A DNA stretch of 64,000 nucleotides. Source: Bifidobacterium cuniculi (lineage in GTDB: Bacteria > Actinomycetota > Actinomycetes > Actinomycetales > Bifidobacteriaceae). Below are positions 31,009-41,006 of this stretch, in pieces. Under the pieces are notes generated by a model. That model was not told where the DNA came from. It saw only the letters and a program-made list of their open reading frames with translations, and did no database searches. The translations under genes and the position numbers were made by a program. The stretch lies in NCBI RefSeq assembly GCF_000741575.1, contig NZ_JGYV01000008.1:1-64000 (forward strand), given 5' to 3'. Numbering within the stretch: position 1 is the first letter of the stretch; every line of letters begins with the position of its first letter.

Positions 31009-31100
31009 GTCTGGCTTTCCGTGCCAGATGGACACGGAAAGCCAGACAAGCAGCACCGTTTATCTGGCTTTCCGTGTGGTTGTGACACGAAAAGCCAGAC
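31009..31100. repeat. Tandem pair of near-identical hairpins after ilvD
   Basis: Two copies of an inverted repeat based on TCTGGCTTTCCGTG / CACGGAAAGCCAGA occur at 31009-31047 and 31062-31100. Both lie between ilvD (minus) and the next minus-strand gene. The arms are conserved while the loops differ. They could terminate ilvD transcription; the duplication also resembles REP-type intergenic repeats. Confidence 0.7.
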
Positions 31101-31112
31101 AAAGGGGAAAAA

Positions 31113-32981
31113 TCAGGCGAGGCCGGAGAGGCGGTTGATGAGCTCCGGGTCGCGGGTGGCGCCCTTGTCGGCGGAACGCGCGAAGGCGGCGAAGGCCTTG
31201 AGGGCCTGGCTGACCACGCGGTCACGGTGCGCCACGTAGCCGTCGCCGGCTTCGAGCTTGCGGCGGCGTTCGGCGAGTTCCTCGTCGCTCAGCTCCACGT
31301 TGATGGTGCGGTTGGGGATGTCGATGTCGATGACGTCACCGTTCTCCACCAGCGCGATCGGGCCGCCGCTGGCAGCCTCGGGCGCCACATGGCCGATCGA
31401 CAGGCCGGAGGAGCCACCCGAGTAGCGGCCGTCGGTGATCAACGCCACTTCCTTGCCGATGCCCTTGCCCTTGACGAAGGACGTGGGGTAGAGCATCTCC
31501 TGCATGCCCGGGCCGCCCTTGGGGCCTTCGTAGCGGATGATGAGCGCCTGGCCCGGCTTGAGGGTGTCGTTGAGGATCACCTCGATGGCCTGCTCCTGGG
31601 ACTCTACCACGAGCGCCGGCCCGCGGAACTTCCAGATTTCCTTGGGCACGCCGGCCGTCTTCACCACGCAGCCGTCGGGAGCGAGGTTGCCGCGCAACAC
31701 CGCCAGGCCGCCCTCGGTGACCGCCGGATGGTCGATGTCATGGATCGCACCGTGCTCGCGGTCGCGGTCGAGCTCCTCGAAGGTGGTCTCGTGCGTCCAC
31801 GGCTCGGGGGAGACGATGCCACCCGGTGCCGCCTTGAAGAAGTCCTGCGCCTCCTGGGTGCACGTGTCGCGCATGATGTCCCAGTCGGCGAGCTTCGCCT
31901 CGAGGGAGGGGTAATCCACCGAATGCACGTCGCGGTGCAGCTTGCCGGCACGGTCGAGCTCGCCCAGGATGCCGGTGATGCCGCCGGCACGGTGCACGTC
32001 GGAGATCTCCCATTCGCCCGAGGGCGACGCCTTGCAGATGCACGGCACCGTGTGCGAGATGCGCTCGATGTCGTCGAGCGTGAAATCCACGTCCGCGCTC
32101 TGCGCCATCGCCAGGATGTGCAGCACCGTATTGGTGGAGCCGCCCATCGCCACGTCCATGGTCATCGCGTTCTCGAAGGCGTGCTTCGTGGCAATCGACC
32201 GCGGCAGCACGCTCTCGTCGTCCTCCTGGTAGTAGCGGTTCGCGATGTCCACCACGGTCTGCGCGGCACGCTCGAAGAGGCGCTTGCGGTAGCCGTGCGA
32301 GGCGAGCACCGTGCCGTTGCCCGGCAGTGCCAGGCCGATCGCCTCATTGAGGCAGTTCATCGAGTTCGCCGTGAACATGCCCGCGCAGGAACCGCAGGTG
32401 GGGCACACCGTGCGCTCGTAGGCGAGCAGGTCCTCGTCGGTCATCGTGTCGTCCGCCGACGCATACATCACGTCGATCAGGTCGGTGTTCTCCTTGACGG
32501 TGCCGTCGGGCAGCACCGTGGTGCCGGCCTCCATCGGGCCGCCGGAGACGAAGACGGTGGGGATGTTCAGGCGCAGCGCCGCCATGAGCATGCCCGGCGT
32601 GATCTTGTCGCAGTTCGAGATGCAGATCAGCGCGTCCGCACAGTGCGCGTTGACCTGGTACTCCACGGTGTCCGCGATGATCTCGCGGCTGGGCAGCGAG
32701 TAGAGCATGCCCGTGTGTCCCATCGCGATGCCGTCGTCCACCGCCATGGTGTTGAACTCGCGGGGGATGCCGCCCGCCTGCTTGACGGCCTCGGACACCA
32801 GCCGGCCGACCTTGTTGAGGTGCACGTGGCCGGGCACGAACTCGTCGAAGGAGTTGGCAATGGCGACGATCGGCTTGCCGAAGTCCTTGCCGTCGACGCC
32901 GGCCGCACGGTAGAGTGCGCGGGCACCGGCGAAGATACGTCCATTCATGATTTTCGCAGATCGCATTTCCATGGCAACCAT
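31113..32981 (-). CDS. ilvD: Dihydroxy-acid dehydratase
   Basis: IlvD dehydrates dihydroxy-acids to the keto-acid precursors of valine, leucine and isoleucine, using an iron-sulfur cluster. The 622-aa product has the cluster cysteines in [12 protein letters not shown] and [20 protein letters not shown]. It also has [16 protein letters not shown] and the C-terminal [22 protein letters not shown]. Length is normal. The start is uncertain: ATG 32981, 32972 and 32966 are all in frame and none has a strong ribosome site. No other ilv genes are adjacent; two tandem hairpins follow. Confidence 0.93.
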   Translation of the reverse strand: MVAMEMRSAKIMNGRIFAGARALYRAAGVDGKDFGKPIVAIANSFDEFVPGHVHLNKVGRLVSEAVKQAGGIPREFNTMAVDDGIAMGHTGMLYSLPSREIIADTVEYQVNAHCADALICISNCDKITPGMLMAALRLNIPTVFVSGGPMEAGTTVLPDGTVKENTDLIDVMYASADDTMTDEDLLAYERTVCPTCGSCAGMFTANSMNCLNEAIGLALPGNGTVLASHGYRKRLFERAAQTVVDIANRYYQEDDESVLPRSIATKHAFENAMTMDVAMGGSTNTVLHILAMAQSADVDFTLDDIERISHTVPCICKASPSGEWEISDVHRAGGITGILGELDRAGKLHRDVHSVDYPSLEAKLADWDIMRDTCTQEAQDFFKAAPGGIVSPEPWTHETTFEELDRDREHGAIHDIDHPAVTEGGLAVLRGNLAPDGCVVKTAGVPKEIWKFRGPALVVESQEQAIEVILNDTLKPGQALIIRYEGPKGGPGMQEMLYPTSFVKGKGIGKEVALITDGRYSGGSSGLSIGHVAPEAASGGPIALVENGDVIDIDIPNRTINVELSDEELAERRRKLEAGDGYVAHRDRVVSQALKAFAAFARSADKGATRDPELINRLSGLA

Positions 32982-33137
32982 TCAACCCGAACGGCGCGGG
33001 AAATCCATGCCTCGGGGCCACATGCTGGAAAACATTTGACAAATCCCCACAAATCGGCGCGGTTGCGCGGTACAGTCCCCCCGGTATCATGGGTCGACTG
33101 GAAACAATGTTCATGCACATGTTTTGGAGGCACCACC

Positions 33138-33422
33138 ATGGCATTCGGTACCGAACCCACCCCCACCGGACTTGCGAACCCGCCGATCGACGACCTCATG
33201 GAGCACGCCGACTCCAAGTACGCGCTTGCCATCTTCGCCGCCAAGCGCGCGCGCCAGATCAACTCCTACTTCACGCAGCTCAACGAGGGCCTGCTGCAGA
33301 ACGTCGGCCCGCTGGTCGAGTACCAGAGCCAGGAGAAGCCACTGTCCATCGCCTTCCGCGAGATCAACGAAGGCCTGCTCGAGGAGACCCTCGGCGAGGA
33401 CGACCTGACCGAAGGCAACTGA
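33138..33422 (+). CDS. rpoZ: RNA polymerase omega subunit
   Basis: Omega helps assemble RNA polymerase by clasping the beta-prime subunit. The 94-aa protein has the family core [20 protein letters not shown] followed by AAKRARQIN and a tail [16 protein letters not shown] typical of actinobacterial forms. The start ATG 33138 follows TGGAGGCACC. The gene lies 46 bp before metK and is divergent from ilvD. Confidence 0.93.
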   Translation: MAFGTEPTPTGLANPPIDDLMEHADSKYALAIFAAKRARQINSYFTQLNEGLLQNVGPLVEYQSQEKPLSIAFREINEGLLEETLGEDDLTEGN

Positions 33423-33468
33423 CCGACAGAACCGAACCCCGCACCGGCAACACAAGGAGCATCGCCCC

Positions 33469-34695
<1,227 letters not shown>

Positions 34696-34708
34696 TGCAC
34701 CGGACAGT

Positions 34709-34745
34709 GGCGCCGCACCCCATGACGGGGTGCGGCGCCTTTTTC
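34709..34745 (+). terminator. Terminator after metK
   Basis: Arms GGCGCCGCACCCC and CGGGGTGCGGCGCC around ATGA are followed by TTTTT, a standard intrinsic terminator 14 bp past the stop. Confidence 0.88.
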
Positions 34746-34828
34746 CTGCGGCGAACGCATGGCACGGCACTGGTCCCGCCGACTCCTAGACTTGGCAGGA
34801 ACACCGGAACACACAAGGAGGCGACCCC

Positions 34829-36112
34829 ATGACAGCCATGAATGTCGGACAGATGGCGGCCCTGTTCATCAAGCCGGACGCACCGTTGCGCATCGTTGCG
34901 TTCGACGGTTCGTCGTACGGCAGCGAAGACGCACCGTTGACGATCGAGGTGCGCAACTCGCGCGCAGTCTACTATCTGGTCAACTCCCCGAACGACCTCG
35001 GACTGGCACGCGCCTACCTGCAGGGGGACATCGACTCGCCCCAGCTGGTACCCGGCAACCCATACGAACTGTTCAAGAGCCTGGTGGCCGTCAAGCCCTA
35101 CCTGCGCACCCCATCCCCGGCCCAACTGGCGCGTGCGCTGGCATCCGTCGCCTCCCACGGCTGGAAGCGTCCCGAACCTCCCTCCATCGAGGGGCCGGGC
35201 AAGATGCGCCGCATCAGCGAGGGGCTTCTGCCCCACACCAAGGCGGGGGACTCCGCCACCGTCAGCTACCACTACGACCAGTCCAACGACTTCTACGCAT
35301 TGTTCCTGGGACCGTCCATGACCTACACCTGCGCGGTGTTCGACTCGCCTGACACCACGCTCGAACAGGCCCAGCGCAACAAGCTCGACCTGGTGCTGGA
35401 CAAGCTCGGCCTGCAGTCCGGACAGCGCCTGCTGGACATCGGATGCGGCTGGGGCTCCATGGAAATCGCGGCGGCCAAGCGCGGCATCAAGGTCCTGGGC
35501 GTGACCCTGTCCGAGGAGCAGGTCGAATGGGGACAGCGCTGGATCCACGACGAAGGGCTCGACGACCTCGCCGAGATTCGCCTCATGGATTACCGTGACG
35601 TGCCCGAAGGGGACTTCGACGGCATCTGCTCGATCGGCATGATGGAACACGTAGGCCATAAGCATTACCCTGCCTATTTCCAGGAGATCTACGCCAAGCT
35701 CAAGCCCGGCGCGATGCTGCTCAACCACCAGATCACCCGCTGCAACTCGAACCAGGGCAAGAAGGCCGGCCTGTTCATCGACCGCTACATCTTCCCCGAC
35801 GGCGAGCTGTCCAGCCCGGCGGAGATCGAGATGACCATCCAGGACTGCGGCTTCGAGGTGATCAACCAGGAGAACCTGCGCCAGCACTACGCCATGACCC
35901 TGCACCACTGGAACGAGAACCTTGCCGCGCACTGGGACGAGGCCGTGTCCATGGTCGGGGAGCCCAAGGCGCGGCTGTGGGGCCTGTACATGGCCGGCTG
36001 CGCGGTGAACTTCGAGATGAACCACATCCAGGTCCACCAGTTCCTGGCCATCAAGCCGGATGCGGACGGCACCGGCACCTATCCGCTGCGCCCCTGGTGG
36101 CCCCGGCACTGA
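34829..36112 (+). CDS. cfa: Cyclopropane-fatty-acyl-phospholipid synthase
   Basis: Cfa adds a methylene group from SAM across the double bond of membrane phospholipid acyl chains, which usually protects against acid and stress. The 427-aa product has an N-terminal lipid-binding part (1-130), HYDQSNDFYALFLG (148-161) and the SAM motif LLDIGCGWGSMEI (201-213). SIGMMEHVGHKHY and NHQITRCNSNQG are active-site regions. A CAAGGAGG ribosome site precedes ATG 34829. It follows metK, the SAM source, but has its own promoter region and terminator. Confidence 0.92.
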   Translation: MTAMNVGQMAALFIKPDAPLRIVAFDGSSYGSEDAPLTIEVRNSRAVYYLVNSPNDLGLARAYLQGDIDSPQLVPGNPYELFKSLVAVKPYLRTPSPAQLARALASVASHGWKRPEPPSIEGPGKMRRISEGLLPHTKAGDSATVSYHYDQSNDFYALFLGPSMTYTCAVFDSPDTTLEQAQRNKLDLVLDKLGLQSGQRLLDIGCGWGSMEIAAAKRGIKVLGVTLSEEQVEWGQRWIHDEGLDDLAEIRLMDYRDVPEGDFDGICSIGMMEHVGHKHYPAYFQEIYAKLKPGAMLLNHQITRCNSNQGKKAGLFIDRYIFPDGELSSPAEIEMTIQDCGFEVINQENLRQHYAMTLHHWNENLAAHWDEAVSMVGEPKARLWGLYMAGCAVNFEMNHIQVHQFLAIKPDADGTGTYPLRPWWPRH

Positions 36113-36124
36113 GCCACGGCTCGA

Positions 36125-36167
36125 CGGCCCGGCAAAACGGCACCCTGCGTGCCGTTTTGCCGGGCCG
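36125..36167 (+). terminator. Terminator after cfa
   Basis: A 19-bp-arm palindrome (arm CGGCCCGGCAAAACGGCAC) with a 5-nt loop follows the cfa stop by 12 bp. A short T-rich tail follows. The TACACT of the priA promoter lies immediately after. Confidence 0.82.
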
Positions 36168-36189
36168 TGTTTGTACACTGGGCGGCACC

Positions 36190-38391
36190 ATGGAAGATGA
36201 CGAGGTGATGCAGCCGGCCTTCGACGGCATGGCAGAACGCAAACGCAAGCCCCGGCGCAAGGCGCAACGGGTACCGGCCGCCACGCTGCCCATCGCGCGG
36301 GTGGTGCTGGATGTGCAGGCCACCCACCTGGGCCAGCCCTTCGACTACCTGGTCGACGCGAGACAGTCGGAGGCCGCCCAGCCGGGATGCCTGGTACGCG
36401 TGCGCTTCGGTGCCCAGCGGGTCACCGGCATCATCTGGGAACGGGCCGAACGGCCCGAATCCTCCTCGCACACCCTGCGCTACGTGGAGCGGGTCCTGTC
36501 CCCGGTGGTGGTGCACGACCAGATGCGCCGTGACATCACCGCCGTCGCTGACGCCTACGGCGGCACCCGCGCCAATATCGTCCGTGTGGCGGTCCCCACT
36601 CGTGTGGCCAGGATCGAGGCGGCGCAGGACCGCGGTTCCTGTGCCGTCGACCTGCGCGAGCGCAGTGCGCAGGCCTGCACGCAGCTGGGGCCGTTCCTGG
36701 CGCGCGCAGTCGAGCATGCCCATGCCCTGGCCGAAGCCATCCAGACGGAAGGATTCCGCTCGTTGGTCCTGGACACCTTGCCCGGGACCGCACCGTTGCG
36801 TTGCCTGGCCTACGCCATGTGCCGCGCACTGGCGTCGGGGAAGACAGCCGTCGCCATACTGCCCGGCATGCGCGAGACCTGGGACCTCATGCATGTCCTC
36901 AACACATGCGGCCTGACCGCCTTTGCGCCGACGGGCGACGACACGGACTCACCGTACGGGGGAGACGTGGCGGTCCTGTCCGCCACCACCACGCCGGCCG
37001 AGCGTTACCGTGCCTACTATGCGGTCACCAACGGCCAGGTCAAGTGCGTGATCGGCACCCGCAGCGCCATGTATGCGCCGGTGTCCGGACGTGCCTTGTT
37101 CGCCGTCATGGACGATGACGCCTATCAATATGCGGACGGTTTCATGCCCTATGCGAATGCGCGCGGCGTATGCCGTCTGCGGGCCAGCCTGCACGAAGGC
37201 ACCTTCCTGGCGCTCGGGCAGGCGAGGAGCGTGCTCAGCGAATGGGAGGCGTCTGCCCGGACCGGATGCGAACCGCCCGTGGCGGGTCCCAGCACTGCCT
37301 TCCATCCACCCGTCGACGCCACGCGTGCCGCCGTGCCGCCGATCCGCTGGCTCAACCGCAACGAGCTGGCGCGCCTGGCCGATCCGAGCATCGGGGCCCG
37401 CGTGCCCCATACGGCAGTGCGCGTGCTGTCCCGCGCCTTGCAATCGGGCCCCGTGTTGCTCTCCATTCCCGAGGACGGCATCACCGAGTCGCTCAGTTGC
37501 GCGCAATGCCTCCGGCAGGCGCGGTGCCTGCGCTGCAGCGGCCCGCTGGAACGCGTCGCTCCCGGCACCGCGCCACGGTGCCGATGGTGCGGCGCCGGGG
37601 CCGTGGGCTGGCATTGCCGGCAGTGCGGCGGCGACCGCTTCCGCGTCATCAGGGTGGGCGCTGCCGGCACCGTCCAGGAACTCCAGGGACTGTTCCGCGG
37701 CATCCCCATCCTGGTGTCCGGCAAACACCAGCCGCAGGGCGTGGTGGAGCAGGTGCAGGACGCGCCGCTGATCGTGGTCGCCGCCCCCGGCGCCGAACCG
37801 CGGGTGCGCGGCGGCGCCTACCGTGCGGTCGCCATCCTGGACGCCTGGACGAGCCTGTACGAGCAGCGCATCGATGCGCGCATCGACGTGTTGCGCAACT
37901 GGATGCGTGCCATGTCCCTGTGTGCGTCGCGCACCGACGGCGGCCAGGGGCTGCTGTGCGGGGAGACCGACCCGCTGATCGCCCGATCGCTCATGACCTG
38001 GGACGCGCGCGTGCTCGCCCAGGCCGAACTGCAGGATCGCCGTGAGGCCATGCTGCCCCCGACCGTGGGCGCCGCCCGCGTGTGGGGACGCCGGGACGCC
38101 GTGGCGCACGCGTTGCACGAGATCGGCGTCCTGGAAGGCGACTGGGCCACGATCGAGCACGACGGCCAGCCCATACCGGCCGTGCTCGGCCCCGTGCCCT
38201 TCCCGCCGGGGCCGACGGTGGACGCGCGAGAACTTGAGGAGATGGGCGACCGGGTGAAGGCAGTCGTCCTGGTGCCCCTGGAACGGCGTGGTGAGCTCGC
38301 GGTGAGGTTGCGCACCGCCGTGGCACGCCATGTGGCCGCCCGCGAAGGCGGCGAGCTGCGCTTCATGGTGGATCCCAAGGACCTGCTGTAG
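36190..38391 (+). CDS. priA: PriA-like primosomal protein lacking helicase motifs
   Basis: PriA restarts stalled replication forks. This 733-aa protein keeps the N-terminal 3'-OH/DNA-binding domain (PIARVVLDVQATHLGQPFDYLVD) and the zinc-binding cysteine cluster (CAQC, CLRC, CRWCG, CRQCG near 440-485). It also keeps a helicase-fold frame: VIGTRSAMYAPV and HQPQGVVEQVQDA. The Walker A loop is missing (LASGKTAVAILPGM in its place) and the DEEH box reads MDDDAYQY. This is known for actinobacterial PriA and implies no ATP-driven unwinding. Start ATG 36190 follows TACACT closely. fmt follows 100 bp downstream. Confidence 0.88.
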   Translation: MEDDEVMQPAFDGMAERKRKPRRKAQRVPAATLPIARVVLDVQATHLGQPFDYLVDARQSEAAQPGCLVRVRFGAQRVTGIIWERAERPESSSHTLRYVERVLSPVVVHDQMRRDITAVADAYGGTRANIVRVAVPTRVARIEAAQDRGSCAVDLRERSAQACTQLGPFLARAVEHAHALAEAIQTEGFRSLVLDTLPGTAPLRCLAYAMCRALASGKTAVAILPGMRETWDLMHVLNTCGLTAFAPTGDDTDSPYGGDVAVLSATTTPAERYRAYYAVTNGQVKCVIGTRSAMYAPVSGRALFAVMDDDAYQYADGFMPYANARGVCRLRASLHEGTFLALGQARSVLSEWEASARTGCEPPVAGPSTAFHPPVDATRAAVPPIRWLNRNELARLADPSIGARVPHTAVRVLSRALQSGPVLLSIPEDGITESLSCAQCLRQARCLRCSGPLERVAPGTAPRCRWCGAGAVGWHCRQCGGDRFRVIRVGAAGTVQELQGLFRGIPILVSGKHQPQGVVEQVQDAPLIVVAAPGAEPRVRGGAYRAVAILDAWTSLYEQRIDARIDVLRNWMRAMSLCASRTDGGQGLLCGETDPLIARSLMTWDARVLAQAELQDRREAMLPPTVGAARVWGRRDAVAHALHEIGVLEGDWATIEHDGQPIPAVLGPVPFPPGPTVDARELEEMGDRVKAVVLVPLERRGELAVRLRTAVARHVAAREGGELRFMVDPKDLL

Positions 38392-38491
38392 GAGAACCTG
38401 CGCGCCGGCTGTTGCCAGAGCGAACAAAGGCGTCCACGGCAGCCGGTGCCATTAGGATGGGATGGACCCAAGCATCAGAAGGAGAGCATGG

Positions 38492-39460
38492 ATGTTACGC
38501 GTATTGTTTGCCGGCACCCCCGAGACGGCAGTCCCGTCGCTGCGCATGTTGGCGCATGACCATGAGCATTTCGAGGTGGTGGCCGTGTTGACCAATCCCG
38601 ACGCCCCCGCGGGCCGCGGCCGCAAGCTCACGCCCAGCCCGGTCAAGCAGGCCGCCCTGGAACTGGACCTGCCGGTCATGGAATGCGATCCGCGCGAGGA
38701 CACCTTCCCGGCGGCATTGCAGGCCACCGGGGCCCAGGTCGGCGTGGTGGTCGCCTATGGGCGCATCCTGCGCCAGAAGGTCCTGGACGCCTTGCCGATG
38801 GGGTGGGTCAACCTGCATTTCTCGTTGCTGCCGCAATGGCGCGGTGCCGCACCGGTGCAGCGTGCCATCTGGGCGGGGGAGGCACTGACCGGCACGTCGG
38901 TCTTCAAGCTGACCGCCGGCATGGACACCGGTCCGGTCCTGGCACAGTCCACGACGCGCATCGGCGCGCACGAGAGCGCTGGCGAGCTCCTGGGGCGCCT
39001 CGCCGAGGACGGCGCGCACCTGTTGGCCGCATCGCTCAACGCCTGGGAGGAAGGGCAGGTCACGCCGGTCGACCAGCCGGAAGGCGTCTACGAGGTCGCC
39101 GCCAAGATCAGTCATGAGGATGCACACATGCGCTTCGACGTGCCCGCCTTCGCCCTCGACCGTCAGGTGCGTGCCTGCACGCCGAACCCGGGTGCCTGGT
39201 GCTTCCTGCACCACGACGGCGACGATGGCCAGTCCACCGTGTTGCACGTGGCGAAGGCCGCCCCGACCTCCCCCGAGGACGACCAGGTGTCGCATGGCCT
39301 CAAGCCGGGTGCACTCGCCGTGGACAAGCACCATGTGTGGGTCGGCACGAAGAGCGACCCGCTGGAGCTGCTTCTCGTCAAGCCGCAGGGCAAGAAGGAG
39401 ATGACCGCGGACCAGTGGGCGAGGGGAGCCAGGCTGGCGGACAACGCCTTCCTGGACTGA
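38492..39460 (+). CDS. fmt: Methionyl-tRNA formyltransferase
   Basis: Fmt formylates the initiator Met-tRNA using 10-formyl-THF. The 322-aa product has the N-terminal MLRVLFAGTPETAVPSL. The folate/catalytic segment NLHFSLLPQWRGAAPVQRAI includes the SLLP signature with the catalytic Asn and His, and TGTSVFKLTAGMDTGPVL completes the site. A C-terminal OB-like tRNA-binding domain follows. ATG 38492 has AGGAG at proper distance. The frame is open 30 bp upstream, but that start lacks a ribosome site. It converges on serB with 4 bp between the stops. Confidence 0.95.
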   Translation: MLRVLFAGTPETAVPSLRMLAHDHEHFEVVAVLTNPDAPAGRGRKLTPSPVKQAALELDLPVMECDPREDTFPAALQATGAQVGVVVAYGRILRQKVLDALPMGWVNLHFSLLPQWRGAAPVQRAIWAGEALTGTSVFKLTAGMDTGPVLAQSTTRIGAHESAGELLGRLAEDGAHLLAASLNAWEEGQVTPVDQPEGVYEVAAKISHEDAHMRFDVPAFALDRQVRACTPNPGAWCFLHHDGDDGQSTVLHVAKAAPTSPEDDQVSHGLKPGALAVDKHHVWVGTKSDPLELLLVKPQGKKEMTADQWARGARLADNAFLD

Positions 39461-39464
39461 CGGC

Positions 39465-40148
39465 TCAGTGACGCAGGTACGCCAATACCTGCATGAGGTC
39501 GCGTGTCTCGATGGCGTGCGGCGCGACGGCACGGACCGCAGGCTTGGCACAGAACGCGATGCCCAGGCCGGCCGCGTCGATCATCGGCAGGTCGTTGGCG
39601 CCGTCGCCGACGGCCACGGTCTGCGCCATGTCGATGCCGTTGTCGCCGGCCCACTGGCGCAGCGCCTGCAGCTTGACATCCTTGGTCACGATGGGGCCGT
39701 CCACGGTGCCGGTCAGGGTGCCGCTCCCCTCGTCGCGGCCAAGGCGGTTGGCGATTCGGTAGTCGAGGCCGGCGTCGACGGCGAGACGGTCCACGATTTC
39801 GTGGAAACCGCCGGAGACGACGCCCACCTTCCAGCCGTTTTCGTGCAGGATGTCGATGAGCTGCAGGGCGCCGTCCGTGAAATGCAGGGACCGGTAGACG
39901 TCGTCGAACACGGACAGCGGCAACCCCTTCAGCAACGCCACCCGTGCCTCGAGCGCCTGCGCGAAATCGAGCTCGCCGTTCATGGCACGTGCCGTGATGG
40001 AGGCGATGCGTGCCCCAAGGCCCGCGGCGGCACCCAGCTCGTCGATGACCTCCTCGTCGATGAGGGTGGAATCCACGTCCATCACCAGCAGGCCGGGACG
40101 GCGCAGGGAGGGCAACTCGTCAAGAACTTGAAAAAACTGGGAGCTCAT
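39465..40148 (-). CDS. serB: Phosphoserine phosphatase (HAD superfamily)
   Basis: SerB removes phosphate from L-phosphoserine in the last step of serine synthesis. The 227-aa HAD protein has the nucleophile motif DVDSTLIDEEVID and the cap helix ITARAMNGELDF. It also has motif II VVSGGFHEIVD and motif III/IV AVGDGANDLPMI. It lacks the N-terminal ACT domain of some family members. The start ATG 40148 lies 7 nt after GACAAT on the minus strand, suggesting a leaderless message. It is divergent from the DedA gene with a gap of only 38 bp. Confidence 0.92.
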   Translation of the reverse strand: MSSQFFQVLDELPSLRRPGLLVMDVDSTLIDEEVIDELGAAAGLGARIASITARAMNGELDFAQALEARVALLKGLPLSVFDDVYRSLHFTDGALQLIDILHENGWKVGVVSGGFHEIVDRLAVDAGLDYRIANRLGRDEGSGTLTGTVDGPIVTKDVKLQALRQWAGDNGIDMAQTVAVGDGANDLPMIDAAGLGIAFCAKPAVRAVAPHAIETRDLMQVLAYLRH

Positions 40149-40186
40149 GCTTCCGATTGTCGAAAAACATTGGGACAATGACCATC

Positions 40187-40921
40187 ATGACCTTTTCCAC
40201 CATTCTCGTACAGGCCCCCGTGACCCAGCAGCTGGAATGCGCCACCGGCTCCGATGGCATCATCGGTTCCATGACCGCATGGCTCATCACGCTCATGGAG
40301 CACATCGGCGGCTTCGGGGTGGCCCTGGCCATCGCCCTGGAATCCATCTTCCCGCCCATCCCCAGCGAGATCATCCTGCCTCTCGCCGGCTTCACCGCGG
40401 CGCGCGGCAGCATGTCGCTGGCCGCTGCCGTCATCTGGGCGACCGTCGGCTCGCTCCTCGGTGCCTGGGCACTCTACGGCATCGCCAGGTGGGTGGGGCT
40501 GCACCGCATCCACAAGGCGGTCGACTACCTGCCCGGCGTCGCCCGCAAGGACGTGGACAAGGCGGACCAATGGTTCAACAGGTACGGCAGCTGGTCCGTG
40601 CTCCTCGGCCGCATCATCCCCGTCGTACGCTCCCTCATCTCCATCCCCGCCGGCTTCAACCGCATGAACTTCCTGCAGTTCTCGCTGTGGACCTTCTTGG
40701 GGTCGGCCGTATGGAACAGCGTGCTGGTGACCGCCGGCTACCTGCTCGGTGACCAATGGTGCTCCATCCTCGGGGTGCTCAACGTCTTCGAGGACGTGGT
40801 CATCGCCGCCTTCGCCATCGCCGTCGTGTGCTTCGCGGTGCACTGGGTTCGCAATTTGGTACGCGAACGCCGCGAGACACGGCAAGCGCAGTACGATGGC
40901 ACCGGCGCGAATGAGCGTTGA
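40187..40921 (+). CDS. DedA-family membrane protein
   Basis: A 244-aa protein of the DedA/VTT family; members act in lipid-carrier (undecaprenyl phosphate or PE) flipping and membrane homeostasis. It has the family signature LESIFPPIPSEIILPLAGF, the GRIIPVVRSLISIPAGFNRM amphipathic motif with the key Arg residues, and about five membrane spans. I prefer ATG 40187 because GACAAT (40174-40179) ends 7 nt upstream, matching the leaderless pattern of neighbours. ATG 40178 would lie inside the -10 box. An intrinsic terminator follows. Confidence 0.85.
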   Translation: MTFSTILVQAPVTQQLECATGSDGIIGSMTAWLITLMEHIGGFGVALAIALESIFPPIPSEIILPLAGFTAARGSMSLAAAVIWATVGSLLGAWALYGIARWVGLHRIHKAVDYLPGVARKDVDKADQWFNRYGSWSVLLGRIIPVVRSLISIPAGFNRMNFLQFSLWTFLGSAVWNSVLVTAGYLLGDQWCSILGVLNVFEDVVIAAFAIAVVCFAVHWVRNLVRERRETRQAQYDGTGANER

Positions 40922-40925
40922 AGTC

Positions 40926-40968
40926 AGCCGGACGGCATGCGTACGATGTACGTGCCGTCCGGCTTTTT
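40926..40968 (+). terminator. Terminator after the DedA gene
   Basis: Arms GCCGGACGGCA and TGCCGTCCGGC-type flank a short loop and end in TTTTT. It separates the DedA gene from the pupylation locus. Confidence 0.85.
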
Positions 40969-41006
40969 CCGTCCCGCAACAGGACACGACACACCAAGGA
41001 GATCCC

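Noticed and set aside
31009..31100. Two repeats that might suggest a CRISPR array
   Set aside because: Only two units, each an inverted repeat with variable loop and no spacer-like regular spacing or cas genes.
40178..40921. Earlier start of the DedA protein at 40178
   Set aside because: That ATG overlaps the GACAAT -10-like box; 40187 fits the leaderless spacing.
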